DNA from: Actinomycetales bacterium
Lineage (GTDB): Bacteria > Actinomycetota > Actinomycetes > Actinomycetales > Cellulomonadaceae
Length of the DNA stretch: 10,068 nucleotides
Direction: 5' to 3'
NCBI GenBank assembly: GCA_012514545.1
Contig: JAAZAC010000222.1
Coordinates: 1 to 10,068 of the forward strand
Below the pieces are notes generated by a model, which saw nothing but the letters and a program-made list of their open reading frames with translations, did no database searches and had not been told where the DNA came from. Of this stretch, positions 5,381-10,068 are shown piece after piece. The first letter of the stretch is position 1. Each line of letters starts with the position of its first letter. The translations under genes and the position numbers were made by a program.

Positions 5381-5612
5381 TTCGGTGGTCTCTCCTGGTT
5401 CACGCGGGGTGGTCCGCCGCGCGCGACCCGTGGGGAGCAGGCGCGTGGGAGGACCGAGGACGCGACGACCGTCGGGTAGAGGGACCGGCGACGTCGGGTA
5501 CAGCGGGCCATTCTGCCAGACGCCGCCCCGCACCGCGGACGCGCGCCGCGGACCCACCCGCAGGCGCGGCGGTGAGAGGCTGGGACGGCCCACCCCGACC
5601 GAGGAGGTCCGC
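5381..5612. promoter_or_regulatory. Divergent intergenic region between rpsP and the DUF3467 gene
   Basis: This 232-bp gap must hold the minus-strand rpsP promoter and the plus-strand promoter of the DUF3467 gene. Read on the minus strand it contains TGGCAGAATGG (5518-5508), with the -10-like hexamer CAGAAT. Further on come two direct copies of TACCCGACG (5500-5492 and 5478-5470), whose starts are 22 bp apart, about two helical turns. A good -35 is not visible, so hexamer assignment is uncertain. Nearer the DUF3467 gene there is a direct repeat of CCGCGGAC (5533-5540, 5546-5553), and GAGGAGG lies 5 nt before the ATG. I see no small gene in the gap. Confidence 0.45.
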
Positions 5613-5948
5613 ATGAGCGAGCCCAGCCGCCAGGTGCCCGTCCGGTTCCAGGTCGAGGTCCCGCCGGACGTCGAGGCCGGCGTCCCCGCCGAGTTCGCGA
5701 ACGTGTGGCACACGCGCACGTCGTTCGTGCTCGACTTCGCGGTGCCCAAGGGCCCGCCGCAGGTGCTCGACGACGAGGCCGGCCGCCGGGCCGTCATCAC
5801 CGCCAAGGTCGTCTCGCGGGTGCGGATCCCCCCGCAGCAGGCGTTCGAGATCGCGCGGGCGCTCACCCAGCAGCTGGACATGTGGGAGAAGGAGACCGGC
5901 GCGGGCCGCCCGCAGCCGCCGTCGTCGCCCCCTGCTCCCCCGGCCTGA
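5613..5948 (+). CDS. DUF3467 domain protein
   Basis: A 111-residue protein that matches the DUF3467 family: EVPPDVEAGVPAEFANVWHT, then RTSFVLDFAVPKGPPQ, and VVSRVRIPPQQAFEIARALT followed by QQLDMWEKE. Family members are small cytoplasmic proteins of unknown function found in bacteria and archaea; nothing here indicates an enzyme. The last 15 residues are Pro-rich and probably disordered. The ATG at 5613 was chosen because a strong GAGGAGG lies 5 nt before it and family similarity begins close to it; the same frame is open further upstream, without a good ribosome-binding site or similarity. It is the only complete plus-strand gene in the window. It is divergent from rpsP and ends 7 bp from the convergent membrane-protein gene, so 3' transcript overlap is likely. 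Confidence 0.85.
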   Translation: MSEPSRQVPVRFQVEVPPDVEAGVPAEFANVWHTRTSFVLDFAVPKGPPQVLDDEAGRRAVITAKVVSRVRIPPQQAFEIARALTQQLDMWEKETGAGRPQPPSSPPAPPA

Positions 5949-5955
5949 GGCGCCG

Positions 5956-6354
5956 TCAGAACGCGAGCCCGGGGACGAGGAAGACCGCCGGCAGCGCCGC
6001 GACGACGACGGCGACCCAGCACCACGCGAGCCCGCCGCGCCGCTCGCGCGCCATGCTGCCGACGAGCCACACCAGCAGGCCGGCCATCGCCGCGAGGCCG
6101 GGCACGATCGTCACGGTCATCGCCTCGGGGCAGTCGAGGATCGCGCCGTCGGCGCAGGAGTCGATCCCGGGCGGCACGTGCCACGAGATGAGCACGTCCA
6201 TCACCGCCGCCAGCCCGACGAGCACGGCGGTGACGGCCAGCTGGGCCAGCGTGGAGCGCCGCGAGCGGACCGGCGCCTCGTCCGGCTCGGCGAAGGTCAC
6301 GGGGCCGGCGCGGCCGTCGCGCGCCCGGGGCGCCGTCGTCCCTGCAGGTCGCAT
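5956..6354 (-). CDS. Small three-helix membrane protein (paralogue of the upstream gene)
   Basis: I do not recognise a named family. The 132-residue protein has an Arg-rich cytoplasmic-type N-terminus (1-35) and three likely membrane helices: about 38-58, 80-99 and 109-130. A loop between helices 1 and 2 holds two cysteines, C67 and C75 (DSCADGAILDCPEA), and would lie outside if the N-terminus is inside. A basic loop MARERRGG (101-108) separates helices 2 and 3. The C-terminal WVAVVVAALPAVFLVP closely matches WVAVLVAALPWALAVP of the adjacent gene, and the order of helices and cysteine loop is the same, so the two look like tandem duplicates. The ATG at 6352-6354 has only a weak Shine-Dalgarno (AGG). 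It probably continues the ffh transcript. Its stop is 7 bp from the convergent DUF3467 gene. Confidence 0.75.
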   Translation of the reverse strand: MRPAGTTAPRARDGRAGPVTFAEPDEAPVRSRRSTLAQLAVTAVLVGLAAVMDVLISWHVPPGIDSCADGAILDCPEAMTVTIVPGLAAMAGLLVWLVGSMARERRGGLAWCWVAVVVAALPAVFLVPGLAF

Positions 6355-6365
6355 GGCCGCAGCCT

Positions 6366-6381
6366 GGCACCCGCCGGTGCC
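6366..6381 (-). terminator. Small hairpin between the two membrane-protein genes
   Basis: GGCACC (6366-6371) and GGTGCC (6376-6381) form a perfect 6-bp stem with a 4-nt loop. It lies in the 74-bp gap between the two paralogous genes and 11 nt before the next start codon. It could be a weak terminator or affect initiation of the downstream gene. No U-tract is present. Confidence 0.3.
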
Positions 6382-6428
6382 CCCGCGCAGCCGTCACGGG
6401 CCCCCGACGGCGAGGATCACCCGATCTT

Positions 6429-6902
6429 TCACCACCACCGCACGGCCGGGACCGCCAGCGCCCAGGGCAGGGCCGCCACGAGCACGGCGACCCACAGGAG
6501 CCCGGTGCCCCGGCCCCTGTCGCGCCGCACGTCCCCGGCCAGCCAGAGCACGAGCGCGACGAGCGCGAGCCCGGCCGCGCCGGCCGCCGCCGGCAGGGCG
6601 GGGCCGCAGAGGCGGTCGTCGCACGTCGACGTCCGCACGGGCAGGCCGAGCGCCACGACGAGGTCGCCCGCGAAGAGGACGAGGAGCAGCAGCGCGCTGA
6701 CGACGGCGGCCGCGCGTCCGCGCCCGCGCGCGGTCGTCGGGGCCCCCGCGGCGGGCGCGGCCCCCGCGGTCTCCGAGGTCTCCGCCGCCACGAGGTCGTC
6801 CCAGGGCGCCGCCTCGGCCGCGCCGGCGGGGGTCGGGCCCGGGGTCGGGCCGGCGTCGGGCGCAGGTGTCCAGCGCGCGCCCGGGCCGGGGAGCTGCGTC
6901 AT
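6429..6902 (-). CDS. Small three-helix membrane protein downstream of ffh
   Basis: I do not recognise a named family. The 157-residue protein starts with about 60 residues of Pro/Ala/Gly-rich, probably disordered sequence. Three likely membrane helices follow: about 65-87, 103-122 and 134-153. Between helices 1 and 2 is a short loop with C94 and C99 (STCDDRLCGP), possibly a disulfide pair if extracytoplasmic. The loop between helices 2 and 3 is basic (VRRDRGRG), which favours a cytoplasmic position there. The protein shares architecture and C-terminal sequence with the next gene (5956-6354). The ATG at 6900-6902 lies 4 bp after the ffh stop, with GGTGAGG inside the end of ffh as Shine-Dalgarno, so it is cotranscribed and probably coupled with ffh. 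No link to SRP function is shown by the sequence itself. Confidence 0.75.
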   Translation of the reverse strand: MTQLPGPGARWTPAPDAGPTPGPTPAGAAEAAPWDDLVAAETSETAGAAPAAGAPTTARGRGRAAAVVSALLLLVLFAGDLVVALGLPVRTSTCDDRLCGPALPAAAGAAGLALVALVLWLAGDVRRDRGRGTGLLWVAVLVAALPWALAVPAVRWW

Positions 6903-6906
6903 GCCC

Positions 6907-8517
6907 TCACCGTCGCAGGAAGCGCTCCAGGTCGGGCGGAACCTGGGCGGCGGGTCCCGCGGGCTCCTGCCCGGCCGCGCCGCCGAGCCCGAACGCCGAG
7001 CCCGCCGGGCCGCCGGCCGCGCGCGCCGCGGCCGCCCGCTCCTGCTCCGCCCGCTTCGCGGGGTTGCCGGACCGGGCCTTCGACTTGCCCTTGCCGCCCT
7101 TGCCCTTGCCGCCAGCCGGCGCCATCCGGCCGCGCGACTTCTTGCCCATCCCGAAGCCGGGCATGCCCGGCAGCCCGGGCACCCCGCCCCCGCGCGCCAC
7201 CTGGCGCATCATCGTCTGCGCCTGCCCGAAGCGCTCGAGCAGCTGGTTGACGTCGGTGACCGTCGTGCCCGAGCCGCGCGCGATGCGCGCCCGCCGCGAG
7301 CCGTTGATGATCTTGGGGTTCGCGCGCTCCGCCGGGGTCATCGACCGGACCATCGCCTCGATGCGGTCGACCTCGCGCTCGTCGAACGACTCGATGGCGT
7401 CCCGCATCTGGGCCGTGCCCGGGAGCATCCCGAGCATCTTCTTCATCGAGCCCATCTGGCGCAGGCCCTGGACCTGGACGAGGAAGTCGTCGAGCGTGAA
7501 GTCCTCGCCGCCCGCGAGCTTGGCGGCCATGCCCGCCGCCTGCTCGGCGTCGAACGCGCGCTCGGCCTGCTCGATGAGCGACAGCACGTCGCCCATGTCG
7601 AGGATCCGGGACGCCATCCGGTCCGGGTGGAACACCTCGAAGTCGGTGAGCTTCTCGCCCGTCGACGCGTAGAGCACCGGGACCCCGGTGACGCTCGCGA
7701 TCGACAGGGCCGCGCCGCCGCGGGTGTCGCCGTCGAGCTTGGCGAGCACGACGCCGGTGAACCCGACGCCCTCCGCGAACGCCTGCGCGGTGGTCACCGC
7801 GTCCTGGCCGATCATCGCGTCGACGACGAAGAGGATCTCGTCGGGGGTGACCGCGTCCCGGATGTCCGCGGCCTGGCGCATCATCTCGGCGTCGACGCCG
7901 AGGCGGCCCGCGGTGTCGACGATGACGACGTCGTGCAGCCGTTCGCGCGCGTGGGCGACGCCGTCGCGGGCGACGGCGACCGGGTCGCCGGGCTCGCCGA
8001 CGAGGCCGGTCCCGGTGTCCTGCACGCCGGGGTGCGGGGCGAACACGGGCACGCCGGCCCGCTCCCCCACGACCTGCAGCTGGGTGACCGCGTTGGGGCG
8101 CTGGAGGTCCGCGGCGACGAGGAGCGGCGTGTGCCCGCGCTCGCGCAGGTGCAGGCCGAGCTTGCCGGCGAGCGTCGTCTTGCCCGCGCCCTGGAGGCCG
8201 GCGAGGAGGACGACCGTCGGCGGGTGCTTGGCCAGCCGGAGCGGCCGCTGCTCGCCCCCGAGGATGGCGACCAGCTCGGAGTGCACGATCTTGACGACCT
8301 GCTGGGCCGGGTTGAGCGCCGCGGACACCTCGGCCGAGAGCGCGCGCTCGCGCACCGTCGCCGTGAACTGGCGGACGACGGGCACGGCGACGTCGGCGTC
8401 GAGGAGGGCCCGGCGGATCTCCCGGACGGTCGCGTCGATGTCCGCCTCGGAGAGCCGGCCCCTGGTGCGCAGGTGCTTGAAGGTCGACGTCAGGCGGTCG
8501 GAGAGGCTGGCGAACAC
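6907..8517 (-). CDS. ffh: Signal recognition particle protein Ffh (SRP54)
   Basis: A 536-residue SRP GTPase, which binds signal sequences of nascent membrane proteins together with SRP RNA and docks on FtsY. The N domain begins MFASLSDRLTSTFKHLRTRG. The G domain has the P-loop GLQGAGKTT (107-115), DLQRPNAVTQLQ (137-148), DTAGRLG (201-207) and AKLDGDTRGGAAL (259-271). At this last site the usual Thr before Lys-x-x-Asp-type contact residues is Ala. A loop at about 162-178 (HPGVQDTGTGLVGEPGD) is longer than in E. coli. The methionine-rich M domain spans about 330-460, with SMKKMLGMLPG and the RNA-binding segment INGSRRARIARGSG (405-418). The tail is Gly/Lys-rich and then Ala-rich, ending PPDLERFLRR. 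The GTG start at 8515-8517 gives the canonical N-terminus, with GGAG 9 nt upstream. It follows glnD by 107 bp. Confidence 0.98.
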   Translation of the reverse strand: MFASLSDRLTSTFKHLRTRGRLSEADIDATVREIRRALLDADVAVPVVRQFTATVRERALSAEVSAALNPAQQVVKIVHSELVAILGGEQRPLRLAKHPPTVVLLAGLQGAGKTTLAGKLGLHLRERGHTPLLVAADLQRPNAVTQLQVVGERAGVPVFAPHPGVQDTGTGLVGEPGDPVAVARDGVAHARERLHDVVIVDTAGRLGVDAEMMRQAADIRDAVTPDEILFVVDAMIGQDAVTTAQAFAEGVGFTGVVLAKLDGDTRGGAALSIASVTGVPVLYASTGEKLTDFEVFHPDRMASRILDMGDVLSLIEQAERAFDAEQAAGMAAKLAGGEDFTLDDFLVQVQGLRQMGSMKKMLGMLPGTAQMRDAIESFDEREVDRIEAMVRSMTPAERANPKIINGSRRARIARGSGTTVTDVNQLLERFGQAQTMMRQVARGGGVPGLPGMPGFGMGKKSRGRMAPAGGKGKGGKGKSKARSGNPAKRAEQERAAAARAAGGPAGSAFGLGGAAGQEPAGPAAQVPPDLERFLRR

Positions 8518-8546
8518 TCGTGGTCTCCGGGGTCGGTGGGCTGAGT

Positions 8547-8556
8547 CCCCAGGGTA
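8547..8556 (-). promoter_or_regulatory. Possible ffh -10 element within a shared 10-mer
   Basis: On the minus strand this reads TACCCTGGGG, with TACCCT fitting the TAnnnT -10 pattern about 30 nt before the ffh start. The same 10-mer occurs at 4635-4644 upstream of rimM. No credible -35 is visible 16-18 nt upstream, so this is only a candidate. Confidence 0.25.
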
Positions 8557-8599
8557 CCGTCCGCGGCCCGGACGGCCTGGCCGGCGCGGGCCGGCCGGG
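8557..8599 (-). terminator. Hairpins between glnD and ffh
   Basis: Two adjacent inverted repeats occupy the 107-bp gap. CCGTCCG/CGGACGG (8557-8563 with 8569-8575) has a 5-nt loop. GGCCGGC/GCCGGCC (8579-8585 with 8590-8596) has a 4-nt loop and extends outward with one mismatch to 8576-8599. The second lies 26-49 nt after the glnD stop. Neither has a U-tract. They may end glnD transcription and leave ffh with its own promoter. Confidence 0.45.
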
Positions 8600-8624
8600 G
8601 CGGCGGCCGGGCGGCGCCGCGGCG

Positions 8625-10068
8625 TCAGCGCGCCGGGGGTGCCGGCGCGTCGGGGACGCGCAGCGGGCCGGGGGCCGGCCGGCCGGTGAGCGCGGTGTAC
8701 GTGCGCGCGGTGAGCTCGTCGACGAGCCGCTGGCGCCACGGCGTCCACGTCGTCGGGCCGGCCGCCGTCGCGTCGGCCTCGGTGAGCGCCCGCAGGAGCC
8801 GCAGCAGGTCGGCGCGCCCGTCGACGGCCGCGGCCAGCTCGGCGACCGTCGCCGGGTCCTCGGGGTCCCGCGACGTGGCGAGGACCGCGAGGGTGAGGTG
8901 GTGGCGGACGAGGCGCACGACGTCGTCGCGCACCGGGGGCTCGACGCCCATCCGGTCGAGGACCCGCGGCGCGATCCGGGCGCCCTCGACGCTGTGGTCC
9001 TCGGCGCCGGCCACCTTCCCGATGTCGTGGAGCAGGGCGGCGAGCAGCAGCCGCTCCCCGTGCTCGCGGCCGCGCCGCGCGGCCTGCGCGACCGTCTCGA
9101 CGAGGTGCCGGTCGACGGTGTGCCGGTGGATCGGCGAGCGCTGCGGCCGGTTGCGCACCGCCGCCCACTCCGGGACCCAGCGGCTGACCACGCCCGCGAG
9201 GTCGAGGGTCTCCCAGACGGCGACCTGCGCCGGCCCGCTGCCGAGGAGGGCGAGGAGGTGGTCGCGCGCGGCCTGCGGCCAGGGCTCGGGCAGGGCGGGC
9301 GTGCGGGCGAGGCTCGCCACCGTGACGGGCGACAGCGGCAGCCCCGCGCGCGCCGCCGTGGCCGCCGCGCGCAGCGAGAGCAGCGGGTCGTCCTCCGGGC
9401 GCACCCCCGCGGCGAGGACGAGCTCGCCGTCGTGCTCCACGAGGCCCTCCCCGACGGACCGCAGCCGGGGCGCGAGCGGGCGGCCGCGCCGCACGACCGG
9501 CCGGCGCAGCGAGGGGCGCGCCAGGGCCTGCCGCGCGTGCCGCACCGTCGTGTCGAGTGCGTGGGCGACGGTCCGCGCGGCCTCGGCGAGGCCCGCGAGC
9601 AGGTCGTCCGCGTCGTCGGCCCCGACGAGCGCGGCCACCTCGTCCTGGTCCGCGCGCAGCAGTCGCGTGGTGCGCCGCCGCGTCGCCACCTGGAGCGCGT
9701 CGCGCACGTCGAGCAGGTGGGCGTACGCGGCGTCGACGGCGCCGTGCGGCCGGTCGGTCAGCCACGTCGCGGCGAGCGCGAACACGACGACGGCGTCGCG
9801 GATCCCGCCGCGCGCCTCCTTGAGGTCGGGCTCGACGAGGTAGGCGAGCTCGCCCGCCCGCTCGGCGCGCGCACGGGTGGACGACAGCAGCTCCGGCAGC
9901 CGCCGGCGCGCCGCCGCCCGCCAGTCCGCGAGCAGGGCGGAGCGGGCCCGGTGCACGACGGCGCGGTCCCCGGCCACGTGCCGCAGGTCGAGCAGCCCGA
10001 CGGCGGCCACGAGGTCCGCCGACGCGACCTGGCGGCACTGCGCGAGCGAGCGCACCGAGTGGTCGAGG
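8625..10068 (-). CDS. glnD: [Protein-PII] uridylyl/adenylyl transferase GlnD, C-terminal part, ACT domains absent
   Basis: The frame is open at the window edge, so the N-terminal part lies outside; 480 residues are visible. GlnD modifies and demodifies the PII protein GlnB/GlnK in response to glutamine. Visible landmarks are LDHSVRSLAQC at the edge, the family signature EPDLKEARGGIRD (about 79-91) in the region after the nucleotidyltransferase core, and the HD hydrolase domain (about 312-405). The HD domain includes HRHTVDRHLVE, LLLAALLHDIGK with the metal-binding HD pair (347-348) and VRHHLTLA. The protein then stops about 75 residues later (LTGRPAPGPLRVPDAPAPPAR). Typical GlnD proteins continue with two ACT domains of about 70 residues each that sense glutamine. 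None is present, and the 107-bp gap to ffh is too short to hide one in another frame. The order glnD–ffh is common in actinobacteria. Confidence 0.95.
   Translation of the reverse strand, partial: LDHSVRSLAQCRQVASADLVAAVGLLDLRHVAGDRAVVHRARSALLADWRAAARRRLPELLSSTRARAERAGELAYLVEPDLKEARGGIRDAVVVFALAATWLTDRPHGAVDAAYAHLLDVRDALQVATRRRTTRLLRADQDEVAALVGADDADDLLAGLAEAARTVAHALDTTVRHARQALARPSLRRPVVRRGRPLAPRLRSVGEGLVEHDGELVLAAGVRPEDDPLLSLRAAATAARAGLPLSPVTVASLARTPALPEPWPQAARDHLLALLGSGPAQVAVWETLDLAGVVSRWVPEWAAVRNRPQRSPIHRHTVDRHLVETVAQAARRGREHGERLLLAALLHDIGKVAGAEDHSVEGARIAPRVLDRMGVEPPVRDDVVRLVRHHLTLAVLATSRDPEDPATVAELAAAVDGRADLLRLLRALTEADATAAGPTTWTPWRQRLVDELTARTYTALTGRPAPGPLRVPDAPAPPAR

Noticed and set aside
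5533..5553. CCGCGGAC direct repeat as an operator for the DUF3467 gene
   Set aside because: The unit is short, GC-only apart from one base and self-palindromic. Such repeats are frequent by chance at this GC content.
5381..6397. Upstream extension of the rpsP frame to 6397
   Set aside because: The frame is open far beyond the gene, but bS16 similarity begins exactly at the GTG at 5380 and the extension overlaps the DUF3467 gene on the other strand.
6178..8544. Plus-strand 788-codon open frame
   Set aside because: Antisense to ffh and the membrane-protein genes. Its composition is low complexity (Arg/Ala/Asp/His) and no family is recognisable.
8518..8624. Possible frameshifted ACT domain remnant after glnD
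   Set aside because: Only 107 bp are available, dominated by GC hairpins, which is too short for even one ACT domain.
8686..9843. Plus-strand 385-codon open frame opposite glnD
   Set aside because: Ser/Arg/Ala-rich antisense frame with no motif, while glnD on the other strand carries family signatures.

Overview
This is a very GC-rich chromosomal segment with actinobacterial housekeeping gene order. Signs are the run glnD–ffh–(accessory genes)–rpsP–khpA–rimM–trmD–rplS–lepB–rnhB–DUF2469, frequent GTG starts, an Ala/Glu/Lys-rich tail on bS16, and a DUF2469 gene. An order such as Micrococcales (Cellulomonas-like) fits best, but that is inference from protein style and synteny, not a search. Nearly all genes lie on the minus strand, so transcription runs from high to low coordinates.

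Right end (8625-10068): the C-terminal part of GlnD, the PII uridylyl/adenylyl transferase. It ends soon after the HD domain without the usual ACT domains. A GC-rich hairpin region (8557-8599) separates it from ffh (6907-8517), the SRP GTPase. Four bases after ffh begin two small membrane proteins (6429-6902 and 5956-6354) that look like tandem paralogues. A plus-strand DUF3467 gene (5613-5948) ends only 7 bp from the second one.

Centre (2682-5380): a ribosome-assembly and tRNA-modification cluster. rpsP (bS16) starts from a divergent intergenic region and is followed by khpA with a TGATG overlap. A perfect 15-bp hairpin comes next, then rimM and trmD 3 bp apart. A 146-bp leader precedes rplS (bL19). 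RimM and KhpA act on ribosomes or RNA, TrmD makes m1G37 in tRNA, and S16 and L19 are ribosomal proteins.

Left end (1-2609): lepB (signal peptidase I), rnhB (RNase HII) and DUF2469 follow with 10-bp spacing and a GTGA overlap. They converge on a plus-strand partial glycosyltransferase with a basic coiled-coil tail.

The most interesting non-coding signal is the rplS leader. One segment (3149-3159) can pair either with the end of trmD (9 bp) or with a segment beside the rplS Shine-Dalgarno (10 bp). The second pairing closes a three-way-junction-like fold. This resembles a ribosomal-protein autoregulatory leader with mutually exclusive structures. No mobile element, tRNA, rRNA or CRISPR array was seen, and most of the window is ordinary core genome.
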